Part shown: one piece after another, positions 6,832-14,246 of the stretch
How the letters are laid out: every line of letters begins with the position of its first letter
Numbering within the stretch: the first letter of the stretch is position 1
NCBI GenBank assembly: GCA_017437165.1
Contig: JAFSBS010000138.1
Coordinates: 1 to 15,262, forward strand
DNA: 15,262 nt
Origin: Clostridia bacterium
Lineage (GTDB): Bacteria; Bacillota; Clostridia; Oscillospirales; Acutalibacteraceae
Direction of reading: 5' to 3'
The notes under the pieces: generated by a model
Told to the model about the DNA's origin: nothing
Seen by the model: the letters and a program-made list of their open reading frames with translations, nothing else
The model's database searches: none
Translations under genes and position numbers: made by a program

Positions 6832-6866
6832 TTATTGTTGACTCTGCAACAATAATATTATATACT
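6832..6866 (+). promoter_or_regulatory. Promoter with overlapping palindromic operator, upstream of the TPR gene
   Basis: TTGACT (6838-6843), 17-base spacer and TATACT (6861-6866) form a strong sigma-A promoter. A perfect inverted repeat, TTATTGTTG (6832-6840), 6-base gap, CAACAATAA (6847-6855), covers the -35 box and much of the spacer, where a dimeric repressor would block polymerase. I cannot match it to a known regulator box. The start would be near 6873. Confidence 0.7.
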
Positions 6867-6889
6867 TACATAAAACAGGAGGGAGTTAT

Positions 6890-8074
6890 ATGAGTATAAG
6901 AGTTTTGATTATGAGAGTTTTAGCGGTTTTTTGTATTTTAGGGGCTGTAGGTTTACTGGTTTACGAATACATAGATACCGGCTCAATTGATTTGTCGGGT
7001 AATAAGCCTATAAAACTTGTAAGTATAGTATTTTCCGGAATAGTGTTATTTTACAAATCTTTTACGGTTCTTGATGTTGTCAAACAAAACAATTCAATTA
7101 TTGAAAAAGAGTTTTATAGTCTTACAAATGGTGTTTTTAAAGATGAAGATAAAAAAGCAAAAGTTATTTTTAAAAAGGGGTTTGTAAAATACTCGTTCGA
7201 TAAAAATGATAAAGCAGTAAAATTATTTAATAATGCTTTGAAATATACTGAAAATTACAAGGCACGAGCAGTTATTACTGCGATGATAGGCAAAATTGCA
7301 TTTGAGAAATATAATTACCCTGCTGCTGAAGATATGTTGAAAAAAGCATTGTCAATTGACAGAAGTTGCAGTAAGGCGTGGAGTTTTTATCTTGACTTAT
7401 CTATTGCACAAAAAGATTTCAAAAAAGCAGAAGCTATCGGTGAAGAAGCAATGATGTACTGCAAAGACGATGTTTTTATTTTTTCAAAGGTCGGAACAGG
7501 TTATATATTGTCAGGCAAATATGAAAAAGCACTTAAAGTGTTCAAAGATGCGAAACGAATTGAGCCTGATAATCCGGTTCACCATTCTAATTTAGCAGTA
7601 GCTTATGCGGGTATAGGTAACGAAAAAGAAGCTATGATTGCTCTTGAAGATGCAAAAATTTTAAATTATGATGACCCCGAATCAACGTTGGAAATGATGC
7701 AGAGTTTATTAAAAAAAGCAGAGTTAAGAAAAGTAAAATATACAGGAAAGTTTGAGTTGTCACTTGATGGTTGCGAAAATATAAGCGATTGCACAGTCGA
7801 AGATGTAACGGAAAGTTTAAGGGGACTCTGGGACGGTGAATATGAATTTGTTATATTAACACCACCAGAAGAAATTGGGGACGTTTTATTTATACAAGTA
7901 ACAACTGATAGTGATAATAAAGCGATAGTTCAAATGAGTGTCGGTTCTAATGGTAGTGGCGTACTTTATGAAAAATATTGTTCTTTTGAAGAAGCAGAAA
8001 CTATTTTCATTAACTTTATAAAAGATAGAAGAACACCGAATACAATCACATTTAAACAAGTAGAATTTCTTTAA
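6890..8074 (+). CDS. Membrane-anchored tetratricopeptide-repeat protein (394 aa)
   Basis: Two N-terminal membrane segments (about residues 7-26 and 42-60) are followed by a soluble part with roughly five TPR-like helix pairs (about 91-122, 125-158, 162-192, 196-227, 230-262; for example GKYEKALKVFKDAKRIEPDNP, NPVHHSNLAVAYAGIGNEKEA). A distinct C-terminal domain of about 110 residues (285-394) is not recognised. With an even number of membrane passes and lysine-rich TPRs, the soluble part probably faces the cytoplasm as a protein-interaction platform. Start: GGAGGG (6879-6884) precedes ATG 6890. It is transcribed alone from the palindrome-bearing promoter. Partner and process are unknown. Confidence 0.85.
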   Translation: MSIRVLIMRVLAVFCILGAVGLLVYEYIDTGSIDLSGNKPIKLVSIVFSGIVLFYKSFTVLDVVKQNNSIIEKEFYSLTNGVFKDEDKKAKVIFKKGFVKYSFDKNDKAVKLFNNALKYTENYKARAVITAMIGKIAFEKYNYPAAEDMLKKALSIDRSCSKAWSFYLDLSIAQKDFKKAEAIGEEAMMYCKDDVFIFSKVGTGYILSGKYEKALKVFKDAKRIEPDNPVHHSNLAVAYAGIGNEKEAMIALEDAKILNYDDPESTLEMMQSLLKKAELRKVKYTGKFELSLDGCENISDCTVEDVTESLRGLWDGEYEFVILTPPEEIGDVLFIQVTTDSDNKAIVQMSVGSNGSGVLYEKYCSFEEAETIFINFIKDRRTPNTITFKQVEFL

Positions 8075-8080
8075 ATAAGA

Positions 8081-8180
8081 ATATCCTATCATTTATAGTT
8101 AGTGTAAAAACCGACTTTAAATGATAGGATATAGTTGTTTTTATTTTACTTGCAACTTGCTACTTGCACACTTGCAACTT
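8081..8180. repeat. Hairpin plus ACTTGCN-heptad repeat, copy 3 (between convergent genes)
   Basis: Perfect 15-base arms at 8081-8095 and 8118-8132 (core ATATCCTATCATTTA), 22-base loop, then AGTTGTTTTTATTTT and four near-perfect heptads ACTTGCA/ACTTGCT (8148-8176). The last unit runs into the GtrA stop codon at 8179-8181. The hairpin is placed to terminate both the TPR gene and, in reverse, the GtrA gene. Confidence 0.75.
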
Positions 8181-8712
8181 ATTTTTCCTCTTTCTTCTTA
8201 TGGAAAAGAATTTTATCAACCGGGAAGTAAAGGAAGAATTGAAGAGCAGAGCAAATCATTGTAGCAATATTTTTTGCCATTGTTTCATTGCACCATTCAA
8301 AACCAATGAAAACTTCTTTTAATGTTGGGTTGAGCCAAGCAGAGAAGAGGATAAGTGCAATTGTGAATACTATGTAGATAGGGAGTGCAACTGCAACATT
8401 AGCACCTGAATTGAAAGTTTTTTCTTTGTTTACGAAGAAAGCAACAATCTGTGCAATGATGTTAGCTACATTGCTGACAATAAAGTAACCTAAACCACCA
8501 ACTGCTACAGGATAAACAAATACCCACCAACTGAATGGTTCTTTGTAAAGTTCCTGAATTGCAGGGATAAGTTGAAGTGTGTTGAGGAGTACGAATTGAA
8601 CAATCATTGCAAGAAGACTTACAACAATGAATTTAACAAACTGCCATACTGTAACAAGGAATGAACCTTTGCTTTCAGCAGCTTTGTCAATGTCTTTTAA
8701 ATTTTTAGCCAT
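8179..8712 (-). CDS. GtrA-family membrane protein (177 aa)
   Basis: A small integral membrane protein with four predicted helices (about 25-45, 66-93, 108-126, 146-166), charged termini (KKKEEK at the C-end) and the GtrA-type FFVNKEKTF motif at 92-100. GtrA proteins are thought to help flip or present lipid-linked sugars for cell-envelope polysaccharide modification; no glycosyltransferase partner is in the window, so the substrate cannot be told. The start follows AAAGGCGG on the minus strand (complement of 8721-8728) by 8 bases and there is a perfect TTGACA promoter at 8752-8780. Family fairly certain, role inferred. Confidence 0.85.
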   Translation of the reverse strand: MAKNLKDIDKAAESKGSFLVTVWQFVKFIVVSLLAMIVQFVLLNTLQLIPAIQELYKEPFSWWVFVYPVAVGGLGYFIVSNVANIIAQIVAFFVNKEKTFNSGANVAVALPIYIVFTIALILFSAWLNPTLKEVFIGFEWCNETMAKNIATMICSALQFFLYFPVDKILFHKKKEEK

Positions 8713-8751
8713 TTTAATAACCGCCTTTATCCAATATTTTTTAACTCATAA

Positions 8752-8780
8752 ATTTTATCATATAATGAAAAGAGTGTCAA
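8752..8780 (-). promoter_or_regulatory. Promoter of the GtrA-family gene
   Basis: On the minus strand: TTGACA (8775-8780), 17-base spacer, TAAAAT (8752-8757). It fires away from the T-box promoter at 8874-8902, about 90 bases distant. Confidence 0.8.
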
Positions 8781-8873
8781 CAAAAGTTATGTGTATATCT
8801 GTTATTTTGTAACAATCAATAAATATTGAACATAAAATTTATTGAAAAAGTTAAGAAAATTTTCAAAAAAGTG

Positions 8874-8902
8874 TTGACAAGAAAAAATAAAAGTGCTATT
8901 GT
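8874..8902 (+). promoter_or_regulatory. Promoter of the first T-box/acyl-CoA synthetase unit
   Basis: TTGACA (8874-8879), 17-base spacer ending in TGC (extended -10), TATTGT (8897-8902). Transcription would start near 8909, just upstream of the T-box Stem I. Confidence 0.75.
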
Positions 8903-8909
8903 AACTACA

Positions 8910-9189
8910 TTAAATGAATATCACAAATAAAAGCGATGACGAAGACGGTTGAAAATGACTGTTTCCAGAGAGTCGGCGGTTGCTGTGAGCCGATAACATA
9001 ATTTTCCTTGAACCTATCACTTCTGAGCTGAAGGGCTGAAAGTAACAGTAAGTTTCTTCCGAAAGAACTGCAGCGTTAGTGCAGAGGGGTTGTTTGACCT
9101 TAAAGGTGGCAATATTTTATTATTGCAATTTGAGTGGTACCGCGGAAAAGTTTTCCGTCTCAAAGTTTTTACTTTGAGACGGTTTTTTT
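8910..9189 (+). promoter_or_regulatory. T-box leader, predicted isoleucine-specific (specifier AUC)
   Basis: A tRNA-sensing leader: uncharged tRNA binds Stem I by its anticodon and the T-box by its CCA end, which favours antitermination. The T-box core AATTTGAGTGGTACCGCGG lies at 9127-9145. In Stem I, AGC (8932-8934) pairs with GCT (9027-9029); a K-turn (GATGA against TGA) follows; GAAG (8941-8944) pairs with CTTC (9020-9023); and GGTT (8947-8950) pairs with AACC (9011-9014). This leaves TATCA (9015-9019) as the specifier loop. The AGAGA bulge (8967-8971) and GCTGTGA distal loop are present. The codon followed by the usual purine is ATC (9016-9018), isoleucine. TAT or TCA in other registers are less likely. 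T-box identity is certain, the specifier fairly so. Confidence 0.9.
9155..9189 (+). terminator. T-box-regulated terminator, first synthetase
   Basis: Perfect 12-base stem CCGTCTCAAAGT (9155-9166) with 9171-9182, TTTT loop, then seven T. It begins ten bases after the T-box core, as expected for the switchable terminator. Confidence 0.92.
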
Positions 9190-9237
9190 ATTTGTGTGTT
9201 TCTTTTAAAAATTTTAATTTCGAGAGGAATGATTGTA

Positions 9238-11508
9238 ATGGCAGACAGTAAAGTAACAAAAAAGTTAGCAGAGGTTGCTGAACGAATTGAGGAGTTACGC
9301 GCAATTTACGGTTTTTCAGAAGAAGAAATGGCACAAAAAGCAGAAGTAACATTAGAGGATTATGTATCTTTTGTTAAAGGTGAGGATGATTTACCTTTCT
9401 CATTCGTTCATAAATGTGCTCTTGCATTCGGTGTTGAAATGACAGACCTTTTAGAAGGTCAGAGCGCAAAACTTTCTTCTTACACAGTAACCCGCCGTGG
9501 GAATGGTAAAGTTACTGCAAATGAAGACGGTAAATTGATTCAGAATTTAGCACCTCGTTTCAAACAAAAACTTGCTAATCCATACTGGGTAAATTACCAG
9601 TATTCAAGCGAACTTCAATCAAAAGAAATTGAAGTAAGCACACACGCTGGTCACGAATTTGACCTCGTTATAAAAGGTTCTTTAAAAGTTCGTGTTGGTG
9701 ATAATTACGAGATTTTAAGAGAAGGCGACAGTATTTATTATAAAAGTTCAATTCCTCACGGTATGATTGCAGTTGATGGTGAAGACTGTACATTCCTTGC
9801 TATGGTTATGAATGATGAAGAAGAAACTGCAGAATTCGTTTCTGAAAATCAGGATAAAACCAAACAGATTGAAAGACCACTCGTAAGTGATAAGTTTGTA
9901 AAAACTTTCCTTAATGAAGATGGTGTTTGTGACAAAATTGAATTTTATAATGAAGATAAATTCAACTTCGCTTTTGATATAGTTGATGAAATCGGTAGAA
10001 AATCACCCGATAAACTTGCTATGCTTCATATCTCTGATGATATGACAGAAAGAAGATTTACTTTCAAGGATATGAAAGAAATGTCTTCACAAGCAGCTAA
10101 CTACTTTAAATCTTTAGGTATAAAAAAAGGCGACAGAGTTCTTTTGGTGCTTAAAAGGAACTATCAGTTCTGGGTTGCTATTTTAGCTCTTCACAAATTA
10201 GGTGCAGTTGCAATTCCTGCAACTAATCAACTTGTTGTTCACGATTATGAATATCGCTTCCAGGCTGCGGGTGTTACTGCAATTGTTGCTACTGCAGACG
10301 GAAAAGTTACAGAAACAGTTGACGAAGCACAAAAGACCTGCCCTGATTTAAAAGTTAAAATTGTTGCAAATGGTGCTAAAGACGGTTGGCATAATTTTGA
10401 CGAGGAGTTCCCACTCTTCTCACGCAGATTTGTACGCGATGAAGAAACTGCTTGCGGTAATGACCCGCTTATAATGTTCTTTACATCAGGTACAACCGGT
10501 TACCCTAAAATTGCGGTTCATAGTCATAAATATCCACTTGGTCACTATATTACTGCAAAACATTGGCATAATGTTTATCGTGATGGTATTCACTTCACAA
10601 TTTCCGAAACAGGCTGGGGTAAAGCGCTCTGGGGTAAACTTTATGGTCAATGGCTCTGTGAGGGTGCAGTGTTCACTTACGACTTCGAGCGTTTTGATGC
10701 GGCAAAAATTCTCCCGATGTTCGCAAAGTATAATATAACAACATTCTGCGCACCACCTACAATGTACAGAATGTTAATAAAACAAGATATTTCACAATAT
10801 GATTTATCTTCAATAAAACACGCTACAACTGCGGGTGAAGCACTTAATCCGGAAGTGTTTAAGCAATTTAAAAAGGCAACAGGTCTTAAAATTTACGAAG
10901 GTTTCGGTCAGACTGAGACAACTCTTTCTATTGCAAATCTTGATGGTTCCAAAATCAAAATCGGTGCTATGGGTAAACCATCACCACTTTATGATATCGA
11001 TTTGGTTGACCCTGACGGCAAACCGGTGCCGGATGGTGAAACAGGCGAGATTGTTGTTCATACAGAAAATGGCGCGCCTTGTGGTCTTTTCTTGGGTTAC
11101 TACAACGACGAAGAAAGAACAAAAGAAGTATGGCACGATGGTCTTTATCACACAGGTGATACCGCTTGGAGAGATGAAGATGGTTACCTCTGGTATGTCG
11201 GTCGTGTTGATGATGTTATCAAATCATCAGGTTACAGAATAGGACCATTTGAAATTGAAAATGTTATTATGGAACTTCCGTATGTTCTTGAGTGTGGTGT
11301 TTCTGCTGCTCCTGACGAAGTTCGTGGTCAGGTTGTTAAAGCAAGTATTGTTTTAACAAAAGGTACAGAAGGTACAGAAGAACTCAAAAAGGAAATTCAG
11401 GATTACGTTAAAAAGAATACAGCACCTTATAAATATCCGAGAATTGTTGTATTCCGTGACGAATTACCAAAGACAATCAGCGGTAAAATCATAAGAAATA
11501 AACTTTAA
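9238..11508 (+). CDS. XRE-HTH/cupin/AMP-forming acyl-CoA synthetase fusion, under Ile T-box (756 aa)
   Basis: Three modules in one chain: XRE-type helix-turn-helix (about 11-73), cupin (about 131-191, THAGHEFDLVIKG and GDSIYYKSSIPHGM) and a full ANL ligase (about 240-756). Ligase motifs: FFTSGTTGYPK (414-424, phosphate loop), EGFGQTE (554-560), YHTGD (637-641), GRVDDVIKSSGYRIGPFEIE hinge (655-674) and catalytic Lys750 in KTISGKIIR. It converts a carboxylic acid, ATP and CoA to acyl-CoA, AMP and PPi. The TISETGWGKALWGKLYGQW segment resembles ACSM-type medium/branched-chain synthetases. The Ile T-box suggests 2-methylbutyrate as substrate (inference). Start at ATG 9238, 10 bases after GAGAGG; earlier in-frame starts at 9196 and 9229 lack usable spacing. 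The HTH suggests DNA binding with the cupin as sensor. Paralog of the next gene. Confidence 0.92.
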   Translation: MADSKVTKKLAEVAERIEELRAIYGFSEEEMAQKAEVTLEDYVSFVKGEDDLPFSFVHKCALAFGVEMTDLLEGQSAKLSSYTVTRRGNGKVTANEDGKLIQNLAPRFKQKLANPYWVNYQYSSELQSKEIEVSTHAGHEFDLVIKGSLKVRVGDNYEILREGDSIYYKSSIPHGMIAVDGEDCTFLAMVMNDEEETAEFVSENQDKTKQIERPLVSDKFVKTFLNEDGVCDKIEFYNEDKFNFAFDIVDEIGRKSPDKLAMLHISDDMTERRFTFKDMKEMSSQAANYFKSLGIKKGDRVLLVLKRNYQFWVAILALHKLGAVAIPATNQLVVHDYEYRFQAAGVTAIVATADGKVTETVDEAQKTCPDLKVKIVANGAKDGWHNFDEEFPLFSRRFVRDEETACGNDPLIMFFTSGTTGYPKIAVHSHKYPLGHYITAKHWHNVYRDGIHFTISETGWGKALWGKLYGQWLCEGAVFTYDFERFDAAKILPMFAKYNITTFCAPPTMYRMLIKQDISQYDLSSIKHATTAGEALNPEVFKQFKKATGLKIYEGFGQTETTLSIANLDGSKIKIGAMGKPSPLYDIDLVDPDGKPVPDGETGEIVVHTENGAPCGLFLGYYNDEERTKEVWHDGLYHTGDTAWRDEDGYLWYVGRVDDVIKSSGYRIGPFEIENVIMELPYVLECGVSAAPDEVRGQVVKASIVLTKGTEGTEELKKEIQDYVKKNTAPYKYPRIVVFRDELPKTISGKIIRNKL

Positions 11509-11570
11509 TTCTTTATTGCAATATTTACAAATTTTAACAACTGAATTTATAAAAAATTCCAATTATTTTC

Positions 11571-11599
11571 TTGACAAATTATAAGAGATGTGGTATGGT
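11571..11599 (+). promoter_or_regulatory. Promoter of the second T-box/synthetase/VOR unit
   Basis: TTGACA (11571-11576), 17-base spacer ending in TGG (extended -10), TATGGT (11594-11599); start near 11606. No terminator is evident between the first synthetase stop and this promoter, so read-through from the upstream unit is possible. Confidence 0.75.
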
Positions 11600-11605
11600 A
11601 TTATA

Positions 11606-11887
11606 CGTTCAAAGGCATTGAAGAAAAGGGGTTATAAATTCTTCCCTTGCAGAGAAGTGACGGGTGGTGCAAGTCACAGGTGAAAGTTTATAACTTGTAG
11701 TTTCTGAGCCGGGAGAAAGAAAAGCAGATGCTTAGTAGAATCTCTCCGTGATTGCTGCGTAAATGCATAGGAGTTGATAGACTCCAAGAGTGGCAGGTTT
11801 TCTGCAATTTGAGTGGTACCGCGGGTATTATAAATTGTTTATAACGCTCGTCTCAAAGATCATATCTTTGGGGCGGGTTATTTTTTT
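11606..11887 (+). promoter_or_regulatory. T-box leader, predicted valine-specific (specifier GUA)
   Basis: The T-box core AATTTGAGTGGTACCGCGG at 11806-11824 is identical to the first leader. Stem I: GGC (11614-11616) with GCC (11708-11710), K-turn ATTGA against TGA (11705-11707), GAAA (11623-11626) with TTTC (11701-11704), and an upper stem GTTATAAA (11631-11638) with TTTATAAC (11687-11694). The specifier loop 3' side reads TTGTAG (11695-11700); aligned on the first leader the codon followed by a purine is GTA (11697-11699), valine. The AGAGA bulge (11651-11655 region) and a GGTG-type distal loop are present. T-box certain, specifier fairly confident. Confidence 0.9.
11847..11887 (+). terminator. 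T-box-regulated terminator, second synthetase
   Basis: A 14-pair stem joins 11847-11860 (CTCGTCTCAAAGAT side) to 11864-11877 with a few G-T pairs, CAT loop, then TTATTTTTTT. It is related in sequence to the first terminator (GTCTCAAAG core), supporting duplication of the whole leader-gene unit. Confidence 0.88.
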
Positions 11888-11929
11888 AAAAGTAACCCCG
11901 CTCTGAAAGAATAATCGGAGGAACTAAAA

Positions 11930-14236
11930 ATGGAACAAATTACAGCACTTGATTTTAAAATCAAGGAAATGGCTGCAAGAATCAGAGAACTCAGAGAAAT
12001 TCAAAATCTCACAACTGCACAAATGGCTGAAAAAACAGGTGTTAGTGAAGCGGAGTACATTGAGTGCGAAAATGGTAATAAAGACTTAAACTTTGCTTTT
12101 ATTTATCGTTGTGCGCAAACTCTTAATGTTGACGTAACAAGCCTTATTGAGGGTCACACACCAAAACTCGTAAACTACGTTTATACAAAATCAGGTAAAG
12201 GGCAGAGAATCGAAAAAGCACATGGTATGACTTACTATAACCTTGCTTCTGCTTTTAAAAACAGAATTGCTGAACCTCTTTTTGTGCGTAGTACATACAG
12301 TGAAGAAAAACAGAATAAAGAAATTGAAGTTACTACTCACGCAGGTCAGGAACTTGATATTGTAATTGAGGGTAAATTAAAGGTTCAGGTTGGCGAACAC
12401 TACGAAATTCTTGAAGCTGGTGACAGTATTTATTACGACAGTTCAACACCTCACGGTATGATAGCTGTTGATGGTAAAGACTGTACTTTCTACGCTATTG
12501 TCCTTAACCCTACAGGCGAACCTATTCCTGAACTTGAATATGCAAAAGCAAAGGCAAAAGCAAAAGCGCTTGACAGTAAAAAGACAATAGAAAATGATAC
12601 AAAAGACCGTATATATCATAAATATATTGATATTGAAAAGAATGAAAACGGTACTCCTACAAAAATTTCTTTCAAGAATACTGATAAATTCAACTTTGCA
12701 TTTGATTTAGTTGATGATTTAGCTGATAAAGAACCAACTAAACTTGCAATGCTTCATATTGATAAAAATAAAGTTGAGAGAAGATTTACTTTTAAAGATA
12801 TTAAAAAGGCGTCTTCACAAGCGGCAAACTATTTTGCTTCTTTAGGTATTAAAAAAGGCGACAGAGTTATGCTCGTGTTAAAACGTCATTATCAATTCTG
12901 GTTTGCAATGATAGGACTTAACAAATTAGGCGCAATTGCAATTCCTGCACCTAACCAGTTACAAGAACACGACTTTGAGTACAGATTCCAGTCAGCCGGT
13001 ATCAAAGCGATTGTATGTACAGGCGATGGAGATACTGCTCATCAGGTAGATTTAGCAGCACAAACTTCACCGTCATTAGAAATTAAAATTATGGTTAATG
13101 GTGAGAGAGACGGCTGGAGAAATTATGACGAAGAAAGCGCTCGTTTCAGTTCTCATTTTGAAAGAACGGAAGAGTCACCTTGCGGTGATGATTTAATGCT
13201 TATGTTCTTTACATCAGGAACATCAGGTTATCCGAAAACCGCAATGCACAGTCATAAATATCCTTTAGGTCATTTCCATACTGCAAAGTTCTGGCACAAT
13301 GTTGACCCTGACGGTCTTCACTTTACAATTTCAGATACCGGTTGGGCAAAATCTATGTGGGGTAAACTTTACGGACAATGGCTTTGTGAAGCACCTACAT
13401 TTGTTTATGACTTTGACAGATTTGATGCAGCGGACATTTTACCAATGTTTGCAAAATATAAAATCACAACATTCTGTGCGCCACCTACAATGCTTCGTAT
13501 GATGGTAAAACAGGATATTTCAAAATACGATTTCTCATCAGTTCAGCACATGACAACTGCCGGTGAAGCACTTAACCCTGAAGTTTATCGTCAGTTTGAA
13601 ACAGCAACAGGTCTTCAGATTTTAGAAGGTTTCGGTCAGACAGAAAGCACAATGATTATAGGTAATATGACAGGTGCTTCTCACAAAATAGGTTCAATGG
13701 GTAAACCTGCACCGATTTACGATGTTAAACTTGTTGACGCAGATGGTAACGAAGTTAATGTTGGTGAAAATGGTGAAATTGTTATCAATGTTAAAAATGG
13801 TGCGCCCTGTGGTCTTTTCAAAGGTTATTACAAAGATGAGGAGAAGACAAAAGAAGTATGGCACGATGGTTTCTATCACACAGGTGATGTTGCTTGGCGT
13901 GATGAAGACGGTTTCTATTGGTATGTTGGTCGTGTTGATGATGTTATCAAATCATCAGGTTACAGAATAGGACCATTTGAAATTGAAAGCGTTATTATGG
14001 AACTTCCTTACGTTTTAGAGTGTGGTGTTTCTGCTGCTCCTGACGAGGTTCGTGGTCAGGTTGTTAAGGCAAGTATTGTTCTTCTTCCCGGTACTGAAGG
14101 AACAGAAGAATTAAAGAAAGAAATTCAGCAGTATGTTAAAGAAAAAACTGCACCTTATAAATATCCACGAATCGTTGTATTCCGTGATGAATTACCAAAA
14201 ACAACAAGTGGTAAGATTATAAGAAACAAACTTTGA
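11930..14236 (+). CDS. XRE-HTH/cupin/AMP-forming acyl-CoA synthetase fusion, under Val T-box (768 aa)
   Basis: Paralog of the preceding synthetase with the same order: HTH (about 12-74), cupin (about 132-192, THAGQELDIVIEG, GDSIYYDSSTPHGM) and ANL ligase (about 250-768). Ligase motifs: FFTSGTSGYPK (426-436), EGFGQTE (566-572), YHTGD (649-653), hinge GRVDDVIKSSGYRIG (667-681), catalytic Lys762. Between cupin and ligase is an AKAKAKAKA linker (205-213) absent from the paralog. The pocket stretch TISDTGWAKSMWGKLYGQWLCEAPTFVYDF differs at several positions from the paralog, suggesting a different acyl group. The Val T-box and the downstream oxidoreductase point to isobutyrate (inference). GGAGGA (11917-11922) precedes ATG by 7 bases. 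The stop is directly followed by the P-loop gene, so they form an operon. Confidence 0.92.
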   Translation: MEQITALDFKIKEMAARIRELREIQNLTTAQMAEKTGVSEAEYIECENGNKDLNFAFIYRCAQTLNVDVTSLIEGHTPKLVNYVYTKSGKGQRIEKAHGMTYYNLASAFKNRIAEPLFVRSTYSEEKQNKEIEVTTHAGQELDIVIEGKLKVQVGEHYEILEAGDSIYYDSSTPHGMIAVDGKDCTFYAIVLNPTGEPIPELEYAKAKAKAKALDSKKTIENDTKDRIYHKYIDIEKNENGTPTKISFKNTDKFNFAFDLVDDLADKEPTKLAMLHIDKNKVERRFTFKDIKKASSQAANYFASLGIKKGDRVMLVLKRHYQFWFAMIGLNKLGAIAIPAPNQLQEHDFEYRFQSAGIKAIVCTGDGDTAHQVDLAAQTSPSLEIKIMVNGERDGWRNYDEESARFSSHFERTEESPCGDDLMLMFFTSGTSGYPKTAMHSHKYPLGHFHTAKFWHNVDPDGLHFTISDTGWAKSMWGKLYGQWLCEAPTFVYDFDRFDAADILPMFAKYKITTFCAPPTMLRMMVKQDISKYDFSSVQHMTTAGEALNPEVYRQFETATGLQILEGFGQTESTMIIGNMTGASHKIGSMGKPAPIYDVKLVDADGNEVNVGENGEIVINVKNGAPCGLFKGYYKDEEKTKEVWHDGFYHTGDVAWRDEDGFYWYVGRVDDVIKSSGYRIGPFEIESVIMELPYVLECGVSAAPDEVRGQVVKASIVLLPGTEGTEELKKEIQQYVKEKTAPYKYPRIVVFRDELPKTTSGKIIRNKL

Positions 14237-14246
14237 GGTGTTCAAT

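Noticed and set aside
7886..8092. Minus-strand open frame of 68 codons opposite the TPR gene end
   Set aside because: Antisense shadow of the TPR coding sequence with no ribosome binding site or family resemblance.
6798..8176. CRISPR-like short repeats (ACTTGCN)
   Set aside because: Units are 7 bases and contiguous, with no spacers and no cas genes.
10835..11242. Plus-strand open frame of 135 codons inside the first synthetase
   Set aside because: An out-of-frame shadow of the ligase domain; a similar shadow occurs in the paralog at 13722-13970 because the coding sequence is conserved there.
14238..14246. GTG start for the P-loop ATPase
   Set aside because: The GTG is part of the GAGGTG ribosome binding site and has no site of its own; TTG 14247 is correctly spaced.
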